NCBI GenBank assembly: GCA_001247695.2
Contig: LGRX02035335.1
Span: 1 to 37,308, forward strand
Length of the DNA: 37,308 nt
Reading direction: 5' to 3'
Source of the DNA: Cymbomonas tetramitiformis
Taxonomy: Eukaryota > Chlorophyta > Pyramimonadophyceae > Pyramimonadales > Pyramimonadaceae
Both the position numbers and the translations under genes were made by a program. Positions 18,812-29,165 of this stretch are shown one piece after another. The notes beneath the pieces were generated by a model. That model saw only the letters and a list, made by a program, of their open reading frames with translations. It was not told the DNA's origin and did not search any database. Within the stretch, counting starts at the first letter, position 1. Each line of letters opens with the position of its first letter.

Positions 18812-18865
18812 GAGTTGGGAAACCTCAAGGTGAAATTTGAAGCCCAAGAGCGTCAACATCAGAAG
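18812..18865 (+). CDS. Coiled-coil gene exon c, left copy
   Basis: A 54-bp, 18-codon exon in phase 0 between GAGAATGCAG and GTACGG, reading ELGNLKVKFEAQERQHQK. The right copy at 36416-36469 keeps the length, phase and both splice sites. The downstream intron starts identically in both copies and then enters the 15-bp minisatellite. Confidence 0.6.
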
Positions 18866-18914
18866 GTACGGAGGCCCCACGAGCAGATAGAGGTTTCAGA
18901 AGTGAGCGCTTACA

Positions 18915-19064
18915 TTTCATAAAGGCACATGTCATAACGGTACATTTCACAAATGTTCATTTCATAAATGTACATTTCACAAGTGTACATTTCATAAATG
19001 TTCATTTCATAAATGTACATTTCATAAATGCACATGTCATCTCATAAATGTGCATTTCAGAAAT
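18915..19064. repeat. 15-bp minisatellite, left array
   Basis: About ten imperfect units of CATTTCATAAATGTN. It lies in the intron after exon c, at the same site as the much longer array at 36517. DIRS copy 2 begins directly at its end (GAAATGTTTAAGTTGGAG). Confidence 0.9.
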
Positions 19065-19458
19065 GTTTAAGTTGGAGTGCAACGGAGTTTTAGTGGTTTC
19101 AGACCTTTCGGTATCCGTGACTCCTGCTGCAGCAGACCTGATGATGACAGCGACACATGTAGCATGTAGCTCCGCGACTCAGAACAGCGAGGTTACAAAA
19201 GCCACGAACCGACACGACTGTTCAGCTCTGTTCCTTTTGCCCCTGCAAACAGGAACTTCACGGGTATTTCTTACCCTGTGAGGCACACTGCAAATCTGAT
19301 TTGGTAACTTTCAATCACCTGTTTCACTTGTAGAAAGTAGAGTAGGTTGTGACTAAACCACTGTGCTGTACGACCACGACCAACAACAAGGAGAGCCGTC
19401 AGAAAGAGAAAAACCACACGACTTCAGTAGTTTTTGGTTTTTTTTCTAGTTCTCATCA
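19065..19458 (+). repeat. 5' terminal region of DIRS-like copy 2
   Basis: Collinear with the minus-strand start of copy 1 (13345-12920) and with the isolated piece at 32508-32690. It begins AAGTTGGAGTGCAACGG. It should carry the terminal repeat, promoter and leader. Nothing more specific is visible. Confidence 0.65.
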
Positions 19459-20444
19459 ATGAAGGGTGACGGATTAGACAGTAGTAATTTCCCACCCCTC
19501 CCTAGGAAGCCTGTCCCTCACGGACAGGATCCTCCTTCTCCCTCTCCTCCTCCATCACAGGAGGACTTGCTGAAGGCAATCCTTGGCCTTCAGCAAAAGC
19601 AGGCAGAAAATCAACGGCTGTTTCAGGAGCAGCTTTTGCGCCAGTCTGTCATCAACGAGCAACTGGAGGCTCAAATCAATGCTGCTGCTGCTAAATCGGG
19701 GACACCGGACCCTAACAGCGCGCCGGGATCTGCTGAGCAACTCTTGGAACGCCGTAAAAGGCTTGCTTACGTTCCGGAGGCGGAAGTGAATCCTTTTCCA
19801 CGCAGACCAAAGACTTTAACCTCAAGGATGCCGCAGTTGTACGACCTGCACGGAAACAAAACATACGACGCGTTAGCAAAAAGTCGAACTCCTCAATGAA
19901 GTACGAGTGTCTCGTCCTCGGACCAGCACTCTCGTACCTGCATGATGCTGTCGTCGCCGGAAACAGTACTCTTGACAGCGCTGAGGACGGCGACGAGACT
20001 CTTGATTCTTTGCAGGGACGTCTCCATGAGTTAACCAACTCAATCCAGGATGTGTACTCGATGCTGTGCAACCTTTGGATGATGTTGGAGCTCCGTGCAC
20101 AACTGGAGATGGACCCCTCTACTTCGCACCGTGGAGGCGCAGAGGCGTTGCGTGCAAAGCTGCAGTTCGTGGAGGATCACGTGTACCAAGCCGCAGACGG
20201 TGTGGTAGCTGACGCAGTGTTGCAGCAGTGGCTGAACGACTTTGACAAATCACGGGGAAGAGCTTTGCTAAACACGACAGCGAAGCAGGCAGCGAACGCG
20301 GACGCGGGATCAGCTCCACGCTGGAAGCCATGTGATGACAAGAAGTACGACAAGAAGCACGACAAGGACACGCACGATGACAAAAAGCCTACTGGAGGAA
20401 AAGGCAAAGGTGGCCGGGGCGGCAAGCCCGCGGCCGATGATTGA
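19459..20444 (+). pseudogene. DIRS-like copy 2 gag-like gene, one frameshift
   Basis: The ATG at 19459 opens with an FPPLPRKP motif like copy 1. A Gln-rich coiled-coil region and the conserved RMPQLYDLHGNKTYDALAK follow. The frame is then lost at an A5 run near 19878-19882, where copy 1 reads on through SKKSNSSMKYE. The second half, from 19896, carries LGPALSYLHD and the Lys/Asp/Gly-rich basic tail to the TGA at 20442-20444. That TGA overlaps the pol ATG. The expected full product is about 327 residues, against 334 in copy 1. Confidence 0.75.
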
Positions 20445-22510
20445 TGTGCTTGGGACAACTCCGACCAACGCAACTGCCCTCTCCGGGCGTTGGTCAGAGC
20501 AGCCTCACCGTACAACAACGGGTGAGGCAGCGGAGGGGAGCTTGGCGCGCGGCGGGCGCCTGTTCCAAAGTGATGCAGTGGATCACGGAGGGCTGCAAAC
20601 TGAGGAGGAAGACGGGTCCTCCACCAGCGTTCGATCACGGGGTGTCCTTACGGGATGCTTCGCTGCAGCAACGGCAATGGTTGAACGAGGAGAAGCACAG
20701 GCTGCTGGAGAACGGTGCGTGGTCGAGCACGACGAAGAGATCTCACGTTTCTCGTGCGTTCCTGGTGCCAAAACCGGGTACGAACAAGTGGAGACTGGTG
20801 GTGGACTTTCGTTGGCTGAACCAGTGGTGCCTGAAGAGCAAGATGATGATGGATACGCTCAAGAAGTTGCGCAGGCTTGCGAAGCCGGACGACTGGTGCT
20901 TCAGCTTCGTCTTGCAGGACGGTTTTCACGCACTGGGGATTCATCGGGACTTTCAGAAGTTCATGAATTTCGACATCCAGGGGGAGCTCTTCCAGTGCTC
21001 AGCGGTGCCGTTCGGATGGAGCGATGCTCCTCGGGTGTTCTGCAAGTTCGTGCGCGTGATGGTGGAGGCGTTGCGTTCTCCGCAAGCAGCAGAGGATCGC
21101 AGAGCTGTACGACAACTGCGGGACGGTCCAGCAGTACGACAGCGATGGTCGGTACGACGCAGAGCTGGATGCGCTGGCAGGAACGCGAACAAACACATTG
21201 GGATGCGGGTGCTGCCGTACATGGACGACTTCTTGGTGCTAGTGGACTCTTTCGAGAACGGTTTGCTGCAACGAGAGCGAGTACGACGTGTGCTAAATCG
21301 CCTAGGTTTGCAGCGAAACGAGAAGAAGGGCCAGTGGGATCGATCTGGTGCAGGTCATCGAGCACCTTGGTCTGGAGGTGGATTTGAAAACACGGTCAGT
21401 TCCGTGTGACAGATCAGCATGTACGAAAACCTCACGTCAGAGCGAAGGAGATTTTGTGCGACGCAGCGAGAAAGCGCAGGTGGATTCTGGCGAGGAGGCT
21501 GGCAGCTTTCACAGGGTTGTGTCAGTTGGTGTACCTGGCTGTGCCTGCAGCGAGGCTCTACCTGAGAGAGCTTTACTTTGTGCTGGCGGAGAAGCGCAGT
21601 TGGGGTGCGAAGGTGAAGATCTCGCGTGCAGCAAAAGTGGACCTGGTCGAGGCTGCCTGCGATGAGCAATTGGAATGGCCGCAAGATCTGGAGGTCTCCG
21701 ACAAGAGCGAAGCTACACAGTACACACAGACTCATCGATGATGGCGTTGGGTGGCGTACTCAAGCTCGAGCACGCAGCGAGAGGTTTTTGGTCGGACGAG
21801 ATGCGGGAGTGGCACATCACGCACCTGGAGCTGGAGGCCGTTTTCAAGACCGTGCAGGCTTTTCTAAGGGAGCTCGAGGGCAAGGTCGTTCGGCTTTACT
21901 GCGACAACCAGGCGGTGGTGGCCATGCTTTCTCACTTCACGTCGAGAAACCCGGACTTGATGAGCAGGATGCGCAGGCTGTGGTCGCTCCTCGACCTACA
22001 CGACATCGAGCTGCAAGCTCGTTACATTCGCACCGAGGCCAACGTGTGGGCCGACAACCTTTCTCGCTGCGAGGACTTGGACGATTGGAGACTCAACCAC
22101 AACTTGTTCGAGCGGGCCAACGAGCAGTGGGGCCCCTCCACGGTGGATCGCTTCACTTCAGAGATCTCAGCACAGCTACCACGTTACTACGCAGCTTGGA
22201 AAGACCCGCGGTGCGATGGTGTAGACTCGCTGACGTAGGACTGGCGGAAGAGAACAATTGGGTGAACCCCCCGTGGGCGCTGCTGGACGAGGTGGCTCAC
22301 AAGCTCCGGGAGGAGGGGGCTGCTGCGACAGTGGTGGCCCCGTACTGGCCAGGTCAATCCTGGTTCCGCGAGCTGGAAGCTCTGGCGACGGAGGTGGTCA
22401 TCATGCCGAGACGCAGAGACCTGTTCACTCCGAGCAGGCTTGGAGGGTCCAAGCTTCTAGGGCCCTCCGATTGGGACGCCGTGATGTTTTTCATCCAGGC
22501 CTCCCCGTGA
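20444..22510 (+). pseudogene. DIRS-like copy 2 pol: RT, RNase H, methyltransferase-like
   Basis: The ATG at 20444 overlaps the gag stop. The RT is intact in one frame through AFLVPKPGTNKW, FSFVLQDGFHALGIH, PFGWSDAPRVF and PYMDDFLVL to about 21345. There the frame breaks and continues elsewhere (VIEHLGLEVDL, then AKEILCDAARKRRW). RNase H (HTDSSMMALGG, LELEAV, YCDNQAVV, WADNLSR) is in the frame ending at the TAG at 22238; copy 1 has TAC at that codon, so it is a nonsense change. The NPPW methyltransferase-like motif and the C-terminus (PYWPGQSWF, MPRRRDLFTPS) are one frame over, reaching TGA at 22508-22510. At least three lesions separate it from an active pol. Confidence 0.8.
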
Positions 22511-23825
22511 CTTACTTTGCTGCTCAACTGAAGAGTTCATCGGCGTCTTCTTTGACACCTAAGGTCACCGTGGACACGAGACTTGAAGTCTATTACTGGG
22601 AGGACGATGACAAGTTCTACCCCGGTGTGGTGAAGAACTTCAATGACGACGGTACACTGCTTGTGGTGTACGACGATGGTGACGAGGAGACCTTGAACTT
22701 GTCGGAGGAGAAGTTCAACATCCTGCTCTGTGAAGGCGAGAACGATCAGAACAAGGAGCGCGGAGGCGACTACAAAGAGAACAAGCGCGGTGGTGAAACA
22801 CAAAACTTCTTTATTCGTTCACTCTGTGGACGATGGAGGAGCGAGCTGGGTCAGTCGGATTACATTTACCTGGCAATTCTGATGCAGCGACGGTCGCTGC
22901 TGGACTCTACTCTGGGTAACTACGGTCCTAAGGCGGAGAAGTTCGTACAGTTTTGTGTACGACAGCAACGACAATGGTTGCCAGCGACGAAGGCGACAGT
23001 GCTGTTGTACTTGGCCTTTAATTACTCGAGTCTGGCAACATATCAGATCGACCTCGTTACAGCCCTACCTTTCAGCCATCAACAACTACCATGAGGATTT
23101 GGGCTTTACCGGACCAGCAAAGGGTCGTGCTGTGACTCGAGCTGTGAAGGGAATGGCCACCATCCAGGAGGAGGCTGTGGACGAGGAGGACATTGTGACT
23201 CAGAGAACTTGGCTGCCTGCACGACACGTACGATGAGTACATGAGGCAGCTTTAAAGTTGTCACCGAGGTCTTCAGTAGACCTTACCTTGCTTCGAGCCA
23301 TGACCTACGTGGTGATGGCCTTTGTGACCTTTGGCAGACCAGACACAGGGACATCCTTGTCCCGTCTGCACGTACAGAGTGATGACGAAGGACTTTCTGT
23401 GGTGCTCCTTCGGGAAAAAGGCCGCCGACATCACCTGGTGAAGAGGCGCCTGTTCATTCCCTGGAGTGGGGTGCCACTGTTGAGAGACTTGGTCTCACAT
23501 TAGGAAGCACATCGAGATGCAGCTTGGAGCAGATCTTCGAGGACACAGCCTAATGGTTACTGGCTGCTACCGGAAGACCCGAAGACCTACAAGGCTTCAG
23601 TTGCTAATGACTGGATTGCATCAGCTCTCAGTGAGCTTGACTGCAGACCTCCGGAAGGTGGTCATGTTTCTGCACACAGTACCCGGAAGGGAGCTACAAC
23701 GTTTGCTCGAGCTGTGGGTGTGATGATGGAGAAAGTGTGCTTCTTCGGAGGCTGGTCTCAGCAATCTTCAGCAGTGCAGCATTACATCGACCCAACGGCT
23801 GTGAGGGACAAGAACAACATGAATG
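22511..23825 (+). pseudogene. DIRS-like copy 2 Tudor-like module plus tyrosine recombinase
   Basis: The frame overlaps the pol stop and has no evident ATG (LPVTYFAAQL). A Tudor-like module comes first: TRLEVYYWEDDDKFYPGVV, then VVYDDGDEETLNLSEEKF. A basic linker and a helical region (LAILMQRRSLLDSTLGNYG) follow, typical of the recombinase core-binding domain. The catalytic domain is spread over several frames: Arg at 23336-23338 (FGRPDTG), the HSTR box at 23675-23686, a Trp in GGWSQ, and the nucleophile Tyr at 23783-23785 (HYIDPT). These form the R, HxxR, Y set of tyrosine recombinases, which integrate the element without an integrase. Frame breaks fall near 23060, 23235, 23500 and 23660. Confidence 0.75.
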
Positions 23826-23972
23826 CGTCTCATTCTGTCTCAATCTGTTTCATTCTATCTTGACTCTTCTCTTCTTCATGCGAACAAAATCTCTTCAAGC
23901 CATCTCCCATCTTCAAAAGTTGCAATGCTTCTCCACCTGCAAAACAAAGATCAAAGCCCCTCCACACAGCAC
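23826..23972. other. Unassigned sequence between DIRS copy 2 and the LINE-like fragment
   Basis: CT-rich sequence with no convincing ORF, no terminal repeat matching the start of the DIRS element, and no poly(A) tract. Confidence 0.5.
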
Positions 23973-25086
23973 TCACTGCGGAAAGTCCGCAAGAGCCCTG
24001 CTGTGCAATCCAAAGGCCTGAGTCCCGTGCAGCGCCACCATGATCTTCTGCCCCCAATATGACTTAAAAGTCGGAGTAGACCACGTAGCCGAGATGAGTT
24101 CCGGCCCAAGCCGGTCCAACCTTCCACCCGCGCACTCCTCAAGGAACTTCTTCGCCTGCTCACCAAGGCCTCCACCGCAAATGGCACCAATCGATGTGGG
24201 GTGATATCCCCGTAGAGAGCCACCTTCCGCCGCTCCTCCACCGCCGCCGTATGCAACGGTGTCTGTGATGTCCCCCCCACGTGAGAGGGGGCACAAGGGA
24301 ACCCCACAACGACGTCGATGATGAGATGCCGTCCACGCCCATCGTAGTTGAGGACCGTGATGTCCGGCCTCCACCTCGGCGAATAACTGTGGTGGTATGC
24401 ATGCGTCTTCTTCACGGAGGCGGGGTCAAACACCTTGCGCAACATCTCAACAAGCACGTCCTGCACTGCGTCGTGGCGATATGTAAACATGCCCATGCGG
24501 TTGCACGCAAGATAGTGGTACCCAAATTCATCCACCACCCCACCACATCTGCACCGCCCAGTCCCAACGGCGGAGACCTCCCGGATAAGTGGGAGGGTGA
24601 CACCAAGCTGGAGACACAAGGAGACCACCGAGGCGATGGGCTTAAAGCGGAAGCCATCCTCCATGGGCAAGGCATTCAAGTGCCACGTGGCCCCATCCCG
24701 AGAAAGGCTAAGCAGCCGCGCTCAGACGGATGAATTCGCTGCATCAAACAAGCGAAGCCAGTCGGAACCATATTGACAAATTGTTAGCTCCTTCTGATTC
24801 GCCGGCCGAGTGTCGCCGAAACTCTCCCATCTTGGCGCTCCCTCCGGGACCTTGAGCGCCTCCAGCAGCACCTGCCCCCTCGCCCTCGCCGCCAGCACCG
24901 TCTCCCTCGCACCGCGCACATCGCCCATCGCCGAGACCAAGCCCGCCACGAGAGGGTGCCCACCTGCATCTGTCCCCTCCGGCGCCCCAAGGTGCGGGAG
25001 CAACCCCCTGACCGCCGGGAACATCACCACAGCACGCTTCCACACGTGCGCCCAAGAGCCCAGCCATCCCGCCGGAATCGCCGCAA
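23973..25086 (-). pseudogene. 3' fragment of a non-LTR-like element (zinc-binding and PD-(D/E)XK-like C-terminus)
   Basis: On the minus strand the frame runs from the palindrome junction (WAHVWKRAVVMFP, 25086) to a TGA at 24722-24724. It resumes at once in the same frame (ARLLSLSRDGATWHLNALP). Then come RCRCG, DEFGYHYLACN and HDAVQD, a CxC...H...C zinc-binding pattern, followed by RPDITVLNYDGRGRHLIIDVVV, which resembles a PD-(D/E)XK nuclease core. Near 24165 the frame shifts and continues as LGEQAKKFLEECAGG to a stop at 23973. This block is typical of the C-terminal end of certain RT-derived polyproteins in algae, plants and protists. The RT itself is missing, cut off by the palindrome. The TGA is one CpG transition away from CGA. 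Confidence 0.6.
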
Positions 25087-26429
25087 TCGTCTACATGGGC
25101 TCCAGTGCCGATTTGGCGACACACAACATTCTGGCAATCACCTTGCTGTCATGTTCATCATCATCACTGTCGCAAGCATTATCACCACCGTCATCATTGG
25201 CAGGATCTTCATCAGACTTAGAACCATCAAAACCCAGCTCCTCAGGTTTTACATCAAAATCTTCAGCAGGATTACCTGCAAATAACATTACAATAGAAAA
25301 GTAAGAGTATTGTTTACTTGCTAGTGGAACCCTTGGCTAATAACTCTTCCCTCTTGACTATTTCAGAAGCAGCAACTTCAAAATCTGGTTTAACACAGTT
25401 CTGATATTCTTTGGTATACTTTGAAGCAACAACTTTTGCCAGTAATCCTTTATTCTTACAAAATCCTTTCTGATGAGGAAGATAACCCCTGGACAGCTTC
25501 CTAATATCAGATTTGAGCTTTTCGGGAGAATTCTTCACACCTAGAAGCTTCTCGGCCTTCTCCTCCAGCCTTTTCTGCTTCTTGGCAACTGAACGGGTCA
25601 CCTGTAATATTAATCAGACCGATAATATTCATCAGGAATGTTTACATAATAATCCTCCTCTGGGGTAGTATACCCACAGTAAAGGGCCTGATATGCACGG
25701 TCCTCCAAGTCATACTCCCTTTCTATGCTACGTTCACTTTCTATAGAAATCAATTCTGCATCTATATTTATTCTGCCTGAATATGCTATTATACATTCTA
25801 TACAGCAATCTGTAGATATGCAGAAAACACATCTCAATTTCTGACATGAAGAAATTGGACATGAAAAAATGCCTTCAAGTTGATTACACATATTGCAGCA
25901 AGGTGCCTGAAAATTGCACAACTGTTTAATAAGAATAGTTTACAAGAAGAATGATAATTATAACAGTAATACATTACCTTAGATGCAGGTGCAGATGCCT
26001 CCTCGGTATCAGGAGCAAGTTCAGATATAGGCCTCTTGCCTTTGTCCTGTTATTACATAATTACCAAAATGATAAGTAAAAGTACATTGTTTCTAAGCAA
26101 TGCAACCTACAAGCCAAACAAAGAAAGCAGTCATGACTGCAATCACCTCAGTGAATACAATGTTCTGCAGAAGGGCTGCATGCTCACTCATGAAAAGATC
26201 CACCTTCATGTTGCCAAGACAAATGGGGTGAGTCTTCATTATCTTATCATGGCAATTGTACCAATGACCAACTGCCTCTACAAATGCATGCATCATGCAA
26301 AAGAATACAGTGGCAATAATCACAACTACCAGCAGCCTGATCAAAATATGTTGATCTTTGATGGCCTTTTGCAACTGAGCTGCTCTGGCCTCAGGCTGCA
26401 TATTCTTCAGATTTTTGACCCATGCTTCA
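25087..26429. repeat. Left arm of 1343-bp palindrome
   Basis: Reverse complement of 26482-27824 with a single difference that I found (25796 versus 27115). The arm starts abruptly after the LINE-like fragment, with ACGA shared at the boundary. Confidence 0.95.
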
Positions 26430-26459
26430 AAGGAAACTCCCATGATGGTGCAACCTTTA
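25091..26459 (-). CDS. Second, divergent copy of the palindrome gene, left arm
   Basis: Mirror image of the right-arm gene, transcribed away from the palindrome centre on the minus strand with the same inferred exons. The only coding difference seen is Glu for Asp in the Cys-rich exon (CCIEC versus CCIDC). Upstream of the first shared residues the minus-strand reading (CTIMGVSF) differs from the plus copy, because it comes from the spacer. Both copies thus have their 5' ends at the centre, and any promoter there would be shared or missing. Confidence 0.45.
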
Positions 26460-26481
26460 AACCTGCTGAACGTGAGGAGGC
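26430..26481. other. 52-bp palindrome spacer
   Basis: The only non-palindromic part. On the plus strand it reads on into the right-arm gene as FKPAEREEA, a charged helical run that suits the following EAWVKNL better than the minus-strand reading. The right arm is therefore probably the original and the left arm the copy. Confidence 0.8.
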
Positions 26482-27820
26482 TGAAGCATGGGTCAAAAAT
26501 CTGAAGAATATGCAGCCTGAGGCCAGAGCAGCTCAGTTGCAAAAGGCCATCAAAGATCAACATATTTTGATCAGGCTGCTGGTAGTTGTGATTATTGCCA
26601 CTGTATTCTTTTGCATGATGCATGCATTTGTAGAGGCAGTTGGTCATTGGTACAATTGCCATGATAAGATAATGAAGACTCACCCCATTTGTCTTGGCAA
26701 CATGAAGGTGGATCTTTTCATGAGTGAGCATGCAGCCCTTCTGCAGAACATTGTATTCACTGAGGTGATTGCAGTCATGACTGCTTTCTTTGTTTGGCTT
26801 GTAGGTTGCATTGCTTAGAAACAATGTACTTTTACTTATCATTTTGGTAATTATGTAATAACAGGACAAAGGCAAGAGGCCTATATCTGAACTTGCTCCT
26901 GATACCGAGGAGGCATCTGCACCTGCATCTAAGGTAATGTATTACTGTTATAATTATCATTCTTCTTGTAAACTATTCTTATTAAACAGTTGTGCAATTT
27001 TCAGGCACCTTGCTGCAATATGTGTAATCAACTTGAAGGCATTTTTTCATGTCCAATTTCTTCATGTCAGAAATTGAGATGTGTTTTCTGCATATCTACA
27101 GATTGCTGTATAGATTGTATAATAGCATATTCAGGCAGAATAAATATAGATGCAGAATTGATTTCTATAGAAAGTGAACGTAGCATAGAAAGGGAGTATG
27201 ACTTGGAGGACCGTGCATATCAGGCCCTTTACTGTGGGTATACTACCCCAGAGGAGGATTATTATGTAAACATTCCTGATGAATATTATCGGTCTGATTA
27301 ATATTACAGGTGACCCGTTCAGTTGCCAAGAAGCAGAAAAGGCTGGAGGAGAAGGCCGAGAAGCTTCTAGGTGTGAAGAATTCTCCCGAAAAGCTCAAAT
27401 CTGATATTAGGAAGCTGTCCAGGGGTTATCTTCCTCATCAGAAAGGATTTTGTAAGAATAAAGGATTACTGGCAAAAGTTGTTGCTTCAAAGTATACCAA
27501 AGAATATCAGAACTGTGTTAAACCAGATTTTGAAGTTGCTGCTTCTGAAATAGTCAAGAGGGAAGAGTTATTAGCCAAGGGTTCCACTAGCAAGTAAACA
27601 ATACTCTTACTTTTCTATTGTAATGTTATTTGCAGGTAATCCTGCTGAAGATTTTGATGTAAAACCTGAGGAGCTGGGTTTTGATGGTTCTAAGTCTGAT
27701 GAAGATCCTGCCAATGATGACGGTGGTGATAATGCTTGCGACAGTGATGATGATGAACATGACAGCAAGGTGATTGCCAGAATGTTGTGTGTCGCCAAAT
27801 CGGCACTGGAGCCCATGTAG
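26452..27820 (+). CDS. Unrecognised spliced gene, right arm (membrane segments, Cys-rich exon, acidic tail)
   Basis: I do not recognise the family. My exon model is 26452-26800, 26865-26933, 27005-27265, 27310-27580 and 27636-27820, joined by short introns of 44-71 bp. Exon 2 (69 bp) and exon 3 (261 bp) are multiples of three and all junctions keep the frame; the fourth donor (GTTCCA) is weak. The N-terminus is missing or uncertain. Exon 1 encodes a charged helix, then two hydrophobic segments (LIRLLVVVIIATVFFCMMHA and VFTEVIAVMTAFFVWL). Exon 3 has clustered cysteines (CCNMCNQ, CVFCISTDCC) that could bind zinc. Exon 4 is Lys-rich and helical (KKQKRLEEKAEKLLG). Exon 5 is Asp/Glu-rich. It could be a host gene or transposon cargo. 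Confidence 0.5.
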
Positions 27821-27824
27821 ACGA
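26482..27824. repeat. Right arm of 1343-bp palindrome
   Basis: Mirror of 25087-26429. It ends four bases after the last stop codon of the gene it carries. Confidence 0.95.
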
Positions 27825-28300
27825 CCGGGCTGAAATGGCGTTCAAAGTTAGGGCGGGTTGGCCCGAAAATTACGGCGGGTTAATCCCTAACTTCGTTTAT
27901 TGTTGCTCCGCGTAGGCTACGTGGTGGTCCCAAGGCACTAAGTGACAATATTTGAAGGAAGTTTTATGTTTTGTGACCTTAAGTTTCGATCTAGAGCACT
28001 TCCCTATCGGTATAGACCAATCCTCAGCCCAAAATGTGTGGCGTTCTGCCAACTTTTTGGGGGTAATTTTGAAGGTTGATAAACGCCTGTTGTTCCTACT
28101 TTTTGCCCGAAGTCGATTACCAATCCTCAGACCAAAGTGTCTGGAGTTCTGCCAACTTTTTTTGGGTAATTTTGAGGGTTGACAAACGCCTGTTGTTCCT
28201 ACTTTTTGCCCGGAGTCAATTACGCGCGCGATATCGTAGAAATACCTAGGTATTGGTAACCCGCCGTAACAACGTGGTACGGCGGGTTAACCCGCTATTC
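27825..28300. repeat. Foldback-like region with 103-bp tandem repeat
   Basis: TTACGGCGGGTTAA near 27870 recurs inverted (GGTAACCCGCCGTAAC, about 28256) and direct (TACGGCGGGTTAACCC, about 28279). The last two form a hairpin. GTTAGGG at 27847 pairs with CCCTAAC at about 27885. Between them, 28016-28118 and 28119-28223 are two copies of a 103-bp unit about 88% alike by eye. No coding is evident. It looks like a small non-autonomous DNA element. Confidence 0.55.
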
Positions 28301-29081
28301 GCAGAATAGACAACTTCCGGCTCGGCCACGTCGGGGACACCCACCGTAGCGGCAGCCACCTGCGCCCGCTGCCCACTCTCTCCCGCAAGCCACTCCACCT
28401 GCTCCTCACAAAGGTCGTGACTCACCTCATCTCCATCGTCGTATCGCACCACATGCCGCCCCTCCCCTGGCACCCATGCGTGGACGACCCCGTCAAAGCT
28501 CGCCCCCTCCGCTGGCCATTGGACCCGAACACGGCGCCCAAGCACCCCCGCCCCGAGACCCCAGCAATCCCGTTGCGGCCCGGGCTCCTGTTGCTCCTCC
28601 TGAGCCAGCCCCTCAGCCTGACCCGAACCAGCCCTTGCAATGTCCGCTTCCTCCGCGCCCCCCACTTCCCGGGTGAGGCCCTCCATCGTGCGCACGGTCC
28701 GCCGCCGCCGAGCGCCCAGCCCCGGTTTCCCAACTCCACCATACGAGCTGCCCTCTGAGCACGCCGCCCAGTCTGCTCAGTTTGTCCACCCGCCCGTCCG
28801 CTCACGCCTCCCACGTCGCTAGGCACCCTAGAAGCAGCACCCGCCTCCGCCGGTCGCCCACCACGGTGTTGGCCATGCCCACTCCTCTGCAGGCTCGCCG
28901 CCCTCCTAGCTGACCTCGTAGTCACCCTTGCTGCTGCCCCACCCGCGCTCGGAACCGCCACCACGCTCGGGATGGCTCCACCTGCTAATGTCGACCGCGT
29001 TGACCTAGTACGGGCACCAACATCGGGTGCCCCGCTAAACGTCGTCGATCTCGTCGACCTATTGCCACCACTATTCGCCAT
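28301..29081 (-). pseudogene. Ser/Arg-rich protein with complete Tudor-like module
   Basis: ATG at 29081 (MANSGGNRSTRSTTFSGAP). A long disordered Ser/Thr/Arg/Ala-rich region follows. One frame change near 28745 relative to copy 1 follows a short deletion. The C-terminal module reads GRRVRVQWPAEGASFDGVV, HAWVPGEGRHVVRYDDGDE and VSHDLCEEQVEWL, a plausible Tudor/Agenet-type barrel with the same YDDGDE turn as the DIRS proteins. The frame then runs into the foldback region, so the true C-terminus is unknown. A chromatin-tethering or gag-like role is a guess. Confidence 0.5.
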
Positions 29082-29165
29082 GGTGCGCTGTGACCTCGTT
29101 ATCATCGTACTCGCCGTTACCATGTTGCTATTGTTGCCGCCCCTGAGCGGCTCATCGTCGTTACA
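28301..29165 (-). mobile_element. Tudor-bearing retroelement-like family, copy 2, distal part
   Basis: Matches 13475-14170 and extends beyond it, because here the Tudor-like module is not interrupted. It is separated from the rest of the copy (31191-32378) by an inserted 2-kb element. The joint is clear: copy 1 reads CGTTACAAGTAATCG, while here CGTTACA ends at 29165 and AGTAATCG resumes at 31199. Confidence 0.65.

Larger units (their letters stand above)
15359..19064 (+). other. Coiled-coil host-type gene segment, left copy
   Basis: From 15361 (GGCTGTCTTGG) this block follows 35153 onward at the right of the window for about 1.2 kb, with few differences. It contains short exons bounded by AG and GT whose lengths are multiples of three, encoding charged helical peptides. 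Left and right copies diverge where the left has an extra exon, a MITE and a microsatellite. The segment 16567-17276 and the stretch 17425-17640 hold no exon I can defend. Confidence 0.6.
19065..23825 (+). mobile_element. DIRS-like retrotransposon, copy 2
   Basis: This is the most complete copy: 5' terminal region (19065-19458), gag, pol, Tudor-like module and tyrosine recombinase, all on the plus strand. All three coding parts carry frameshifts or stops, so it is not autonomous. The 3' terminal repeat is not recognisable; after the recombinase there is about 140 bp of unassigned sequence before the minus-strand LINE-like fragment. Comparing it with copy 1 fixes the ancestral frames, because the two copies are broken at different places. 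Confidence 0.85.

Noticed and set aside
18915..19064. Possible CRISPR-like array
   Set aside because: Units are contiguous 15-bp repeats with no unique spacers, in a eukaryotic intron.
21626..22258. N-terminal part of a 294-codon plus-strand ORF over RNase H
   Set aside because: The RNase H motifs are in another frame; only the part from NNWVNPPW onward is genuine in this frame.
26036..26818. 260-codon ORFs crossing the palindrome centre on both strands
   Set aside because: Each joins antisense of one arm to sense of the other through the spacer. Only the sense half fits the spliced gene model.
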